Assembly (NCBI GenBank): GCA_963742865.1
Contig: CAVUNW010000086.1
Span: 48,197-112,196, forward strand
From: Bog-532 sp963742865
Lineage (GTDB): Bacteria; Actinomycetota; Actinomycetes; Streptosporangiales; Streptosporangiaceae
Reading direction: 5' to 3'
DNA length: 64,000 nucleotides
A program made the position numbers and the translations under genes. Shown one piece after another: positions 47,307 through 55,729 of this stretch. The number at the start of each line of letters is the position of its first letter. The stretch's first letter is position 1. The notes under the pieces were generated by a model, which was not told where the DNA came from, made no database searches, and saw nothing but the letters and a program-made list of their open reading frames with translations.

Positions 47307-48098
47307 ATGCGGTATGCCGACGCCGGGGATGTCCGCATTGCTTACGACGACCAGGGACCCCGCGTCGATGGCGGGATGGTTTTCCTGCCCGGGTGGTGTA
47401 ACAGTGGCCGGAATTTTTTCGCCCTGGTTGCGGAGCGCCTGGCCGCCCGGCATCGGGTCATTAAGCTCGACTGGCGCGGACATGGGGACTCGAGCCGGAC
47501 GAACGCTGATTTCGGCCATGACGAACTGGCCGACGACGCGATGGCCGTCATCGGGGCAACCGGCGTCCATCCGGTGGTGCTGGTGGCTCAGGCGCACGGC
47601 GGCTGGCCGGCCATCCAGCTCAGCCGCCGCCTCGGCGACCGGGTGGCCAAGATCGTCGTGCTGAGCTGGTTTGTCCTTGATCCGCCGCCGCCATTCATGG
47701 CCGTGTTCGAGATGCTGCAAGATCCGCAACGGTGGCGGCTGGGTCTTGACCAGCTCCGGGCCGGGTGGCTGGCTGGCGCCCCGGAAGAGGTGGCCGAATG
47801 GGTTCGCCGGGAGACCGGCAGCTACGGCTACGACATGTGGTCGCGGGCAGCGCGCGCGGTTACGGCCGACTACGCCCGGCACGGCAACCCGCTGCGCGCG
47901 GCGGCGGAACTGGACCGCAAGCCTGACATACTTCACTTGTTCTCCCAGCCGCGCGCCGCCGGCTTCCTCGCTGGCCAGCAGGAATTCTCGGCCGCGAACC
48001 CGTGGTTCTCGGTTAGGCGGCTGAATGGTGTAACCCATTTCCCGGCGCTCGAGATCCCGGACGCAGCAGCGGCCGAGATCGAGCGTTTCGCTGGGTGA
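47307..48098 (+). CDS. HOD/QDO-like alpha/beta-fold enzyme with Ser-to-Ala nucleophile change
   Basis: The 263-residue protein follows GGGGAGGGGC. It resembles cofactor-free 2,4-dioxygenases (HOD, QDO): LPGWCNSGRNFFALVAERLA, LDWRGHGDSS, LVAQAHGGWPAIQLSRRLGD and LSWFVLDPPPPFMAVFEMLQ, with C-terminal THFPALEIPD. In HOD the elbow is H-S-H-G-G-W, and its His and Asp activate an N-heteroaromatic substrate for O2 attack. Here the elbow is A94-Q-A96-H-G-G-W, so the nucleophilic Ser is Ala, while His244 and an Asp (about 125) remain. Hydrolase activity is unlikely; a dioxygenase, decarboxylase-like or binding role is possible. Confidence 0.75.
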   Translation: MRYADAGDVRIAYDDQGPRVDGGMVFLPGWCNSGRNFFALVAERLAARHRVIKLDWRGHGDSSRTNADFGHDELADDAMAVIGATGVHPVVLVAQAHGGWPAIQLSRRLGDRVAKIVVLSWFVLDPPPPFMAVFEMLQDPQRWRLGLDQLRAGWLAGAPEEVAEWVRRETGSYGYDMWSRAARAVTADYARHGNPLRAAAELDRKPDILHLFSQPRAAGFLAGQQEFSAANPWFSVRRLNGVTHFPALEIPDAAAAEIERFAG

Positions 48099-48300
48099 GC
48101 TGGACTTCCAGCCCTTCCCGTCTGCCACTCATAATGATCGTTAGGGCTGCGCGGCTGCACTGCTGTCGCCGCCCGATGGCTCCCATACCGGCCTGCTGGC
48201 CGCATCGCCGCCTGCCGGACGTGACCTTAGCCCCTACCGAGGGAATGGGCGAAGACTAGCGTCGTGCTCAACTATCGGATAATCCGACCGGGGAAATGCC

Positions 48301-48714
48301 ATGGCTGAGAAGAAAGTTCTGGTCGTCTACGCCGCAGCGTATGAGACTGTCGAGGCCGCGCTGGCGGATCTGGACGCCATCGAGCAGTTGCACAAGGACA
48401 AGATGGTCGGCCAGTACGACGCGGCGGTGATCGACAAGGAGGACGGCAAGCCCCACGTCGTCAAGCGGATGGACCGCCCGCACATCCGCGTCATCCCTGA
48501 GTGGTTCGGAGGCGGGACTCTGCCGCGCAAGGAGCTCCACGAGGCGGCCGACCAACTCACCGCCAATCAGGCAGGGCTCATCGTGGTCGGCGAGCCGACC
48601 ATCGAAGAAGGAGTCGACAAGGCGCTTACCAAGGCCGGCAAAGTCGTGAAGCGCACTGTGGAGGCCACCACCGACGAGATAACCAGCGAGCTACAGGAAG
48701 CGCTTAAAAGCTGA
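48301..48714 (+). CDS. DUF1269/DUF6325-like small stress-associated protein
   Basis: The 137-residue product opens KKVLVVYAAAYETVEAALAD and contains AVIDKEDGKPHVVKRMDRPH, then FGGGTLPRKELHEAADQLTA and AGLIVVGEPTIEEGVDKALT. It resembles ferredoxin-like DUF1269 or DUF6325 proteins that lack their membrane helix. The C-terminal part is a charged helix (KVVKRTVEATTDEITSELQE). GGGGAAA sits just before the ATG at 48301. Function unknown; it stands alone on the plus strand. Confidence 0.8.
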   Translation: MAEKKVLVVYAAAYETVEAALADLDAIEQLHKDKMVGQYDAAVIDKEDGKPHVVKRMDRPHIRVIPEWFGGGTLPRKELHEAADQLTANQAGLIVVGEPTIEEGVDKALTKAGKVVKRTVEATTDEITSELQEALKS

Positions 48715-48837
48715 TTGAGCCACAGCAGCTGAAGGCGGGTTCATTCGGAGCCGCCTTGCTCCTATGGGACGGCGGCTCAGCACCGTTATGCCGTCCAGAG
48801 CAGATCCCGTCGTGTCTTGCTCACTTGTTCCGTCTCC

Positions 48838-49797
48838 TCATCCCTGCGATTGCTGCGCCTGGGGCGGGAGGCCTGGGAGGTGGAGTGCTGATGGCGAGGT
48901 GCCCGGGTGGCGGGAGGAGATCCGGACCCGCAGTGCCCCGGGCCGGATCGCGAACCGCAGCGGTGGGCTGAGGTTGATCGCCTCGCCATCAACCCCGGCA
49001 TGCACTGGTGCTGGGGCACTCACCTCCAGACGGGGCGCGGTCCAGGCCCGGCCTGGAGGGCGCAGGCTGCCGGCGGGTGCGTCGACCACGACGACCCCGA
49101 GCTGCCCGCCGTCCAGCGCTGGGCGGGTGCCAGCGGGCGGGCGATCAAGCACGTAGGGGTTGTTCGACACGAGCACCAGAGCGAGATAACGGTGCTCGCG
49201 TCCCAGATCGTCAGCCAGGCTCAGCTCGAGCGCCTCTGCACTGGGACCGATCACCTCAGCCGCGGTCTCCACCAGCGTACGCACCTTGGCATCGCGATAG
49301 GCCGGTCTGCGAACCGCATCACCGTAGATCCCGAGCGAGACGTTGTTGAGGAACATGCGGCCGTTCACCTCAGCCATGTCGATCAGGCGCTCGACCCCGT
49401 CGGTGAACGCGTCGAGAGCGCCGATCACGTCATGCCGGTCCACGCCCACGTCGAGCGCGAAGTGGTTACGTGTCCCGGCCGGAACGCAAACAAACGGGAT
49501 CCCGTGCGCGGCCGCCGCCGCCGCCACGACCACCAGCGACCCGTCGCCGCCGGCCATCCCGAGCGCGTCCGCGCCGGCCGCCACGGCTTCACGGACCAGC
49601 ACGGCCAGATCCTGGCCCGGGGCGAGGACGACAGCCTCGATCCCCTTTGCGCGCGCCCGCTCGGCGACCCCGGCGCGGGCCGCCGTGCCGTCACCCGATC
49701 TGGGGTTGACGAACAGCACCGGCCGGCGCGGCGGATCGGCGGGGCGCCAGCCCCCGCGTGACAGCAGTCGCGTTGACGGGGGCGCGGTCGGCAGCAT
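48838..49797 (-). CDS. Diacylglycerol/sphingosine-kinase-family lipid kinase
   Basis: The 319-residue product has the DagK_cat domain: PVLFVNPRSGDGTAARAGVA, the nucleotide loop ALGMAGGDGSLVVVAAAAAA, VPAGTRNHFALDVGVDRHDV and FLNNVSLGIYGDAVRRPAYR. The C-terminal beta domain contains VDGEAINLSPPLRFAIRPGA. These enzymes phosphorylate diacylglycerol or related lipids on the inner membrane face, or are involved in polyprenyl/glycolipid metabolism. The ATG at 49797 lies 12 bases after the stop of the TetR gene, so the two may be one operon. Confidence 0.85.
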   Translation of the reverse strand: MLPTAPPSTRLLSRGGWRPADPPRRPVLFVNPRSGDGTAARAGVAERARAKGIEAVVLAPGQDLAVLVREAVAAGADALGMAGGDGSLVVVAAAAAAHGIPFVCVPAGTRNHFALDVGVDRHDVIGALDAFTDGVERLIDMAEVNGRMFLNNVSLGIYGDAVRRPAYRDAKVRTLVETAAEVIGPSAEALELSLADDLGREHRYLALVLVSNNPYVLDRPPAGTRPALDGGQLGVVVVDAPAGSLRPPGRAWTAPRLEVSAPAPVHAGVDGEAINLSPPLRFAIRPGALRVRISSRHPGTSPSALHLPGLPPQAQQSQG

Positions 49798-49808
49798 CGT
49801 CGCGGCCG

Positions 49809-50463
49809 TTACCAGGTGCCGGCGGGAGGCAGCGGGAGGGCGGCGAGGCGGGCGGCTTCGGGTGCGGGGACGCCGAGCAGGCGCAGCTCGGCCTCGGCGA
49901 GCTGGTCGACGGAGGCCTCCTCGATGCGTTCCGGGTGCCGCTGGCACATCCGCAGCAGCCCGAGCATGCCACCGGCCACCGCGCTGAGCGCGATCTCGGA
50001 TCGGCGCGGTGAACCGGCCCGAGGCCTGCCCGGCCTGGATGTCGCGCAGGGCGCGCGGCGCCAGGCCGGTGGGGATGTCCAGGACGTCCAGACCGGCGCC
50101 GGTGAGGAACCCGGCGATGTCGGGGTGGGTCCAGCCGAGCCGCCCGGAGATCCGCGTGCCCACGGCGAACAGCTCCGCCGGGTCGCTGATGCCGGCGCTG
50201 GCGCGGTCGATCATCTGCCCCCAGCGTTCCAGCACCTCTTCGGAGGCGGCCTGGAACAGCTGCTCCTTGCTGTCGAAGTGGTTATAGAACGACCCGAAGC
50301 CGACGTCGGCCTCCTCGGTGATCTCCTGGATGCTCGCCCGGTCCCCGCGGCCCTCGGCGATCAGCCGCACCGCGGCGTCGATCAGCGCCTGCCGGGTCCG
50401 CGCCTTACGCCGGTCCAGCCGCGAAGCCCTCGGCGCGCTGGCTGCCGGTGCCACCTCCGCCAT
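49809..50463 (-). CDS. TetR family transcriptional regulator, one frameshift
   Basis: AGGAGG lies seven bases before the ATG at 50463. The HTH is complete (RQALIDAAVRLIAEGRGDRA, then EADVGFGSFYNHFDSKEQLF). The ligand domain runs to GLAPRALRDIQAGQASGRFT in this frame, and from about 49995 continues one frame over with EIALSAVAGGMLGLLRMCQR and ARLAALPLPPAGTW before a TAA. One missing or extra base explains it. A strong palindrome about 100 bp upstream is the likely operator. The downstream lipid kinase may be its target. Confidence 0.8.
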
Positions 50464-50566
50464 CACAATTCCTCCTGCCGTTCCACCTGGCCCATGAACG
50501 GTCGCGCCTTGGCCACCGCCAGCCCGCCGCCAACCGGATGGCTCTCAGCGGCCTGCTCACCAGGTC

Positions 50567-50597
50567 ATCAGTTTTGATAATTAAATGCAAAACTGAT
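50567..50597. promoter_or_regulatory. Perfect palindrome, probable TetR operator
   Basis: The 10-bp arms atcagttttg and caaaactgat match perfectly around an 11-base AT-rich centre. It lies 104 bp upstream of the TetR start and is much richer in A+T than its surroundings, which supports a promoter/operator. The half-site aactgat recurs near 55420 and 60071. Confidence 0.7.
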
Positions 50598-50881
50598 TAT
50601 ACCTTACACCGCAGCGATGGTCGCACGACAGTCGCAGGAGCACATCGTGGTGGAAGGCAACAGCACTGGCCGGAGCGCCGGTGACGTGACGGACGATGCC
50701 TGCTGACCATGACGGAATGCTACGAGCAGGCCCTGGAGCCCCTGGTGGCAGTCGGGACCGGCTGGACTGGCTGGACCGCACCCTGCTGAACCGGAAACCC
50801 TCGACGAAGACGAGCCGTAAGCCGCGCCGACGTCCGCCGCGACACCGCCCGGCCGCAATCGCCCGCGGCGAGGGACCGTAA

Positions 50882-50899
50882 TCCCGGCAGAAACCGGGA
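50882..50899. terminator. Hairpin just after the FAD monooxygenase gene
   Basis: tcccgg-cagaaa-ccggga forms a 6-bp stem ten bases past the monooxygenase stop. The downstream T content on the minus strand is low, so it is a weak candidate. Confidence 0.35.
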
Positions 50900-50908
50900 A
50901 TGGCCGTG

Positions 50909-52723
50909 TCAGGCGGCTGATGCGGCCGGCGTGCCGACCGGGCGGGCCAGGATCTGGCTGAGCGCGGCAGCCAGGGCAGCGTGGGGCTCGCCGCTGGCTG
51001 CCGGGTGCCGCCAGGCGATGAACCGGTCCGGGCGGACCAGGATCGCGCCGCCGCTGGCGATCTGGCGGTGGCGCAGCCAGGTGCAGCGCGGGTCGTACAG
51101 GTCGCCGTCGAGGTGGCCGATCCGCACCGCGTCGAGCGGGATGTCCGCCTCCGCGGCGAGCTGGCTGGCCGCGTCGCACCAGGCGTGGCCGTCCTCGCCG
51201 GCGATGAGCAGGAACCGCCCCGGCGTGAGGAGGTCCTTGACCGGCCGGCGGTGGCCGTCCTCGTCCTCGATCCAGGCGTGCGGCAGCGGGGCACCCGGGC
51301 GGGTGGACGGCTGATACACGCGGATGCCGTCGATCGGCGCGGGCGCGGCGCTGCCGTCGGGAACCACGGCGGCGGACTGGTAGCAGTAACCGTATTCGAC
51401 GTTGAGCTCGCTGAACTCCATCGACTGCGCCCGCATCATCCGCAGCACGGCCGAGCGGTGCCCGGCGTCCTCGGGCCGGCCGCTCCACATCCGGCGCAGC
51501 TGGGCCATGTTCTGCTCGGGCGTGTTCTCGTGGGAGACGCCCAGCGTCACGCCGATCTCGAAGTGGTTGACCGCGTTCTCCAGCGAGCGCTGCGCGTTGC
51601 GCTGATCGACCGGGCGCCGCTCGGCTTCGTAGGTGTCCAGCAGCGCCGGCGACGCGTGACCGGCGAGCACGGCCGCCAGCTTCCAGCACAGGTTCTGCGC
51701 GTCGTGGATGGCGCTGGTCAGTCCCAGCCCGCCGGTGGGCGGGTGGCGGTGCGCCGCGTCCCCCAGCAGGAACACCCGGCCGGCCCGGAACGCGGAGGCC
51801 AGCACGGCCTCGACCGACCAGCGGGTGATCTTGTGGATCGTCATCGGCAGGTCCGGGACGCCCAGCGCCTGGCGGGCGTCGGCTTCGACCTGCGCGTCGG
51901 ACTGGGCCCGGGGATCATCGGCCGGGTAGTTCAGGTGGATCACCCACTCCTCGGAGGCAGGGCCCCACCGCTGCGGCCCCATCGGCACCATCACCACCAG
52001 CACGCCGGCCTGCGGGGAGAAGATCCAGCGGATCAGCACGTCCGGGTCCCTGGCCCACGGCGAGAAGTCGGCGGAGACATGCAGCGTCGCGGTCTGCGTG
52101 ATCACCCCGAGCCCCTCGTATTCGGCACCGATCAGGCTGGCCACCCGCCGGCCGCCGTCCGCGCCGAGCAGGTACTGGCAGCGCACCACGTAGGAGCGGC
52201 CGGAGGCGTTGTCGCGGACCGTGGCCCGCACCCCGCCGGCGTCGTGCTCCAGGTCGGTCAGTTCGTGGCCGAACCGGATCCGGCCCGGCGAGAGCTCCTC
52301 CGCCCGGGCCTTCAGCAGCGGCTCCAGCCGGATCTGCGGCAGGTTCTGCTGCCGCCACGGGCTCGCCGCCCGCCAGCTGTCATCGGCGCCGCCGGCGCCC
52401 CAGGACTCCAGGCGGGCCAGGCGGCGGCCGTAGTCCGGGCCCGGGCCGGCCAGGCCCGCGTAGAACGCCGTCGCCGCCATCTGCTCCGGCGGCGTGCTCC
52501 GCTCGGCGATCGCGTCCGCCACGCCCGCGTCCTCCAGCACCTCCATCGCCCGCTGGTTCAGCACATGGGCCTTGGGCAGATCAGAGGTCCCCGGCCGCGC
52601 GCTGACCAGCAGATGCTCCACGCCCAGGCGGGCCAGCAGCATCGAACTGGTCAGGCCGGCGCCGCCGCCGCCCACGATCAGAACCGGGACTTCTTCTTCC
52701 TCGGCACCTGCGGTGACACGCAT
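50909..52723 (-). CDS. FAD-dependent aromatic-ring monooxygenase (phenol hydroxylase class)
   Basis: The 604-residue flavoprotein has the FAD Rossmann motif VPVLIVGGGGAGLTSSMLLA, the D-G motif CQYLLGADGGRRVASLIGAE and the second FAD signature GRVFLLGDAAHRHPPTGGLG, then LTSAIHDAQNLCWKLAAVLA. A C-terminal thioredoxin-like domain (FLLIAGEDGHAWCDAASQLA) completes the phenol or 2,4-dichlorophenol hydroxylase plan. It would hydroxylate a phenolic ring using NAD(P)H and O2. GAGGAGG lies before the ATG at 52723. Divergent to a TetR gene 86 bp away. It may supply substrate to the ring-cleavage operon at 60-64 kb (inference). Confidence 0.9.
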   Translation of the reverse strand: MRVTAGAEEEEVPVLIVGGGGAGLTSSMLLARLGVEHLLVSARPGTSDLPKAHVLNQRAMEVLEDAGVADAIAERSTPPEQMAATAFYAGLAGPGPDYGRRLARLESWGAGGADDSWRAASPWRQQNLPQIRLEPLLKARAEELSPGRIRFGHELTDLEHDAGGVRATVRDNASGRSYVVRCQYLLGADGGRRVASLIGAEYEGLGVITQTATLHVSADFSPWARDPDVLIRWIFSPQAGVLVVMVPMGPQRWGPASEEWVIHLNYPADDPRAQSDAQVEADARQALGVPDLPMTIHKITRWSVEAVLASAFRAGRVFLLGDAAHRHPPTGGLGLTSAIHDAQNLCWKLAAVLAGHASPALLDTYEAERRPVDQRNAQRSLENAVNHFEIGVTLGVSHENTPEQNMAQLRRMWSGRPEDAGHRSAVLRMMRAQSMEFSELNVEYGYCYQSAAVVPDGSAAPAPIDGIRVYQPSTRPGAPLPHAWIEDEDGHRRPVKDLLTPGRFLLIAGEDGHAWCDAASQLAAEADIPLDAVRIGHLDGDLYDPRCTWLRHRQIASGGAILVRPDRFIAWRHPAASGEPHAALAAALSQILARPVGTPAASAA

Positions 52724-52809
52724 GGCGCCTCCTCTCTCTAGAACTGGAGTAAACACTACAATAACACGTATTGGAATGTCAACTCCAATAGTTGCGCTAT
52801 CCTGAACGC
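52724..52809. promoter_or_regulatory. Divergent promoter with inverted-repeat operator
   Basis: An AT-rich 86-bp gap between the monooxygenase and tetR. It contains tattgga-atgtcaac-tccaata at 52769-52790 (7-bp perfect arms), plus a further half-site ggagt near 52746. The TetR encoded to the right probably binds here and represses both genes. Confidence 0.7.
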
Positions 52810-53463
52810 ATGGCACGCGCAGAAGTGACGCCCAACCGCCGGGGCGTGAAGTCCCGCGAGCTGGTGCTGGACGCCGCCGAGCGGGTCATGGCCGAGCACG
52901 GCTTCGAGGCCGCCACCCTGGCCCGCGTGGTGACCGAAGCCGGCATCCCGATGAGCTCCGTCTACCACTACTTCGGGTCCAAGGACGGCATCCTGCTCGC
53001 CGTCATGGAACGCGGCGCCGACCGCTTCTTCGCCGATCTGCCCGACCTGAACCGGCGCCCCGGGCGCCCCGTGCGCCCCGCGCAGCACCTGGCCAGGGTG
53101 GTGTCGGCTGCCGTCCGCACGCTCGAGCGCCACCCGGACTTTCTCCGGCTGCTGATCGTCTTCGCCGCGCAGCCCCCCGCCGCGGGTGCGGGAGAGATCC
53201 AGGCTGTCGTCTGCCGGGTCCGCGAGCACGCGCTCGATCTGCTGCGGGAACAGATCGCGGCCGCGTTCGGCGACGATCCGCGCAGCCCGGTCACCGGCCA
53301 GCTCGCGCGGTTCGCGCTCGCCGCCATCGACGGCGCATTCGTAGCCAGTCAGACCGACCGCGGCGCCGCGCTCGAGCAGCTGCTCCAGCCGCTCACGCCC
53401 TCGCTCGTGGCCTCCCGCCAGGCCCTGCTCGCCGGGGAAAGCCGCAATGGCCGCCAGTCGTAA
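52810..53463 (+). CDS. TetR family transcriptional regulator of the monooxygenase
   Basis: The 217-residue protein has the HTH SRELVLDAAERVMAEHGFEA and AGIPMSSVYHYFGSKDGILL, then a helical ligand domain (ALAAIDGAFVASQTDRGAAL). The ATG at 52810 (M-A-R-A-E) is preferred, because an upstream start would eat into the operator region. The ribosome site is poor (ctatcctgaacgc), suggesting low expression. Divergent pairing with the flavin monooxygenase strongly suggests local control by a phenolic ligand. Confidence 0.88.
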   Translation: MARAEVTPNRRGVKSRELVLDAAERVMAEHGFEAATLARVVTEAGIPMSSVYHYFGSKDGILLAVMERGADRFFADLPDLNRRPGRPVRPAQHLARVVSAAVRTLERHPDFLRLLIVFAAQPPAAGAGEIQAVVCRVREHALDLLREQIAAAFGDDPRSPVTGQLARFALAAIDGAFVASQTDRGAALEQLLQPLTPSLVASRQALLAGESRNGRQS

Positions 53464-53504
53464 CAGCCACGCCAGCGGTCCCGGCTGCTCCGGCCGGGCG
53501 TCTG

Positions 53505-54701
53505 CTAGCCGAATATGTCCGGGCCGAAGGACCTGACCTGGGACATGGCCGCGTCGCCGAGGTGCGGCAGGCCGAAGATGTCCTCGATGGTGCGCAGCAG
53601 CGAGTAGTGGTTGTAGGCGACGGTGCTGATGGTGCCGGGCTTGATCAGGGGGGACAGCAGGACCGCGCCGGTGCGGCCGCCGCCGGGGCCGGTCTTGCCC
53701 GGCTCGGGCACGTTGGGGTGGTCGGGGCTGAGGCCGGATGCCTCGCCGCAGCAGGCGGCGGAGTCGTTGCCCTCGTCGAAGGTGATCACGATCAGGCCGC
53801 CGTCCCGGTAGGCCGGCGCAGCCATGATCGCAGGGACCATCCGCGCCAGGAACGCGTCGACCTGGGCCAGGCCGCCGGCGGTGCCGTCGGCGCACGGCGC
53901 ATCGTGCCCGTCGTTGCACAGGTTCGGCGCGACGAAGGAGAACGCCGGGGTCATGCTGGCCCCGGCCAGGTCGCCGGGCAGCGGCCGGAACGACACGATG
54001 TGCGCGGCGCAGTAGGCCTGGTCGGCGGTGACCGAGCGGAAGAACGCGAACCCGTCGTGGCGGGCGGCGTACTGATCGCCCCGCTCGGCGCGCTGCGTGC
54101 GGTCGATGGCCCAGGTGGGCGGGTGGCCGCAGGCAGGCCCGCGCGGCGTGCTGACCGTGTGGTCCCGGGCCGGGTCGTTGCCCATGTCCTGCAGGTACGC
54201 CGCCCAGCTGCGGCCGGCGGCGGACAGCTGGTTGCCCAGAGTGTGGACCGCGGCCGGGTAGACACAGCCCTCGCCGAGGACCTGGTGGTACGGTCCGGCG
54301 ATGACATTGCCGGGGAACGGTGTCCACAGCGGGCAGTCCGCCTGGGTGGCCAGGGACGGCCCCTGCCCGGAGACCTGCGCGACGTAGTTGGCCGCGCTGG
54401 AATGGCCTATCCCGTAGTAGTTCTCCAGCAGGGCCCCCATCCGCGGCAACGTCCGGGCCAGGTACGGATCCGCGGACGGGGTGCCAAAGCTCTGCGCGTA
54501 CCCCTGGTTCTCCAGCCCGATAACCCACACGTGCCGGACCGCCGGCAGCCCCCGGTGGCCGCCAGGCGGTGCGGAGGCAGACCCGGCCGGGCGGCTGGCC
54601 GTGCCAGTCCCGGCGGCCGGGCGGCCGACCGTGCTCGTGCACCCGGCGAGAACTAGCGGGAGGACCGCCGCGGCGAGCAGCCGCCGCCGTTCCTTCCTCA
54701 T
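53505..54701 (-). CDS. Secreted phosphoesterase lipoprotein (phospholipase C/acid phosphatase superfamily)
   Basis: The 398-residue protein begins with a lipoprotein signal (RKERRRLLAAAVLPLVLAGC), so it is anchored outside the membrane. The phosphoesterase core shows VWVIGLENQGYAQSFGTPSA (E-N in the metal site), YGIGHSSAANYVAQVSGQGP, GGLIVITFDEGNDSAACCGE and GAVLLSPLIKPGTISTVAYN, then HYSLLRTIEDIFGLPHLGDA. It would hydrolyse phosphate esters or phospholipids. The ATG at 54701 follows GAGG; a GTG two codons earlier is an alternative. Signal residues and metal motifs are intact. Confidence 0.9.
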   Translation of the reverse strand: MRKERRRLLAAAVLPLVLAGCTSTVGRPAAGTGTASRPAGSASAPPGGHRGLPAVRHVWVIGLENQGYAQSFGTPSADPYLARTLPRMGALLENYYGIGHSSAANYVAQVSGQGPSLATQADCPLWTPFPGNVIAGPYHQVLGEGCVYPAAVHTLGNQLSAAGRSWAAYLQDMGNDPARDHTVSTPRGPACGHPPTWAIDRTQRAERGDQYAARHDGFAFFRSVTADQAYCAAHIVSFRPLPGDLAGASMTPAFSFVAPNLCNDGHDAPCADGTAGGLAQVDAFLARMVPAIMAAPAYRDGGLIVITFDEGNDSAACCGEASGLSPDHPNVPEPGKTGPGGGRTGAVLLSPLIKPGTISTVAYNHYSLLRTIEDIFGLPHLGDAAMSQVRSFGPDIFG

Positions 54702-54774
54702 CAGCACCTCACCTCCACGGGTCTGCTCCAGCTGCCTGACAGAGAACCAGGCTGGTGATCGGTCGTGACCTGGC

Positions 54775-55335
54775 TCAGGCCGCGGCCTTTTCCCGCATGG
54801 CGGAGTCCAGGGTCTTGCCGGTCCGGTGCAGCTCGATGCCCTGGACCAGCATCCAGGCCCCGTAGATGAGGTTGAACAGGCCGAACAGCAGCGCCAGGGC
54901 GACCGCGCCGATGCCGGGGCGGGCGCACAGCACCACGCCGAACGCGACCGTGACCAGGCCGCCCAAGATGAACAGCGCCCGCGTCCCGGCCTGCTCGCCG
55001 GCGCGGAAGGCGGCGGCGATCTCGACGAGGCCGGCGATGACCGCCCAGATGCCCACGATCAGCACTAGCACCAGCGCGGTCGGCCCCGGCCAGGCCAGCG
55101 CGATCACGCCGGCGGCCAGGTCGACCAAGCCGAGCAGCAGGTGCCCGATGACCGGCCCGGCGTTGCGGCTGCTGAACGCCCGCACGGCCTCCAGGCCGGC
55201 GGCCATGAAGGCGTACACGGCGAACAAGATGACCAGCGCCAGCACCGTGACCGAGGGCCAGGCCAGCGCGATGACCCCGACGGCCAGGGCCAGGACGCCG
55301 CGGACGATCAGGGACGTGCTCAGTGACTTGAACAT
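54775..55335 (-). CDS. HdeD/DUF308 family membrane protein
   Basis: The 186-residue protein has six hydrophobic segments in three pairs, with the repeat VIALAWPSVTVLALVILFAV, VIALAWPGPTALVLVLIVGI and VVLCARPGIGAVALALLFGL, typical of HdeD-type DUF308 repeats linked to acid-stress resistance in enterobacteria. AAAGGAA sits before the ATG at 55335. The C-terminus ends with a charged helix (TGKTLDSAMREKAAA). The gene follows the promoter copy described at 55391-55490 in the opposite orientation. Confidence 0.88.
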   Translation of the reverse strand: MFKSLSTSLIVRGVLALAVGVIALAWPSVTVLALVILFAVYAFMAAGLEAVRAFSSRNAGPVIGHLLLGLVDLAAGVIALAWPGPTALVLVLIVGIWAVIAGLVEIAAAFRAGEQAGTRALFILGGLVTVAFGVVLCARPGIGAVALALLFGLFNLIYGAWMLVQGIELHRTGKTLDSAMREKAAA

Positions 55336-55390
55336 GACAGTTCCTTTCGCTCACTCCTCTGCCCGGGCGCCCGGGGTGCCTCACCCCGCC

Positions 55391-55490
55391 GGGCCAGCGC
55401 TTGACAAGATGATAATCATAACTGATTGTGTATCACAATAGTGATTGAGACATCAATTTTGAAGTAAGGGAACGATCCTGACGGCACATC
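55391..55490 (+). promoter_or_regulatory. Promoter/operator copy A, without its gene
   Basis: It shares gggccagcgcttgacaaga exactly with 60042-60060, then atcataactgat, and ends gggaacgatcctgacg where copy B has gggaaccgatcatgacg. TTGACA at 55401 with a 17-bp spacer to gattgt gives a plausible sigma-70-type promoter. A palindrome attgtg-tat-cacaat lies at 55425-55439. The start codon position reads CTG and only about 20 codons follow before a stop, so the gene has been lost. Confidence 0.65.
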
Positions 55491-55729
55491 CCGTCGACGG
55501 CGAAAAGCCGCTCGTGCCCAACTGGCGTGGGGCACGGCTGGTCAGGCCCTAGCCGGGACCTCCAGCCAGTGACGGCGTAGCCGCTGGCTGCGCGCCATCA
55601 CGGCCACGCGCCGACCCGGGTTTGTCTCCCGCCGCGTCCACTGCACCGGGCCCAGGCTGGTCTGTGGCGGCAGCCCGCGGAAAGCGCGCCAGCCCGCACC
55701 CTTGCCCGAGTTGTCCCCGGCGATTCCGG

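Noticed and set aside
53562..54656. Plus-strand frame across the phosphoesterase gene
   Set aside because: Val/Gly/Arg-rich antisense translation without motifs; the minus strand has a lipobox and metal-binding motifs.
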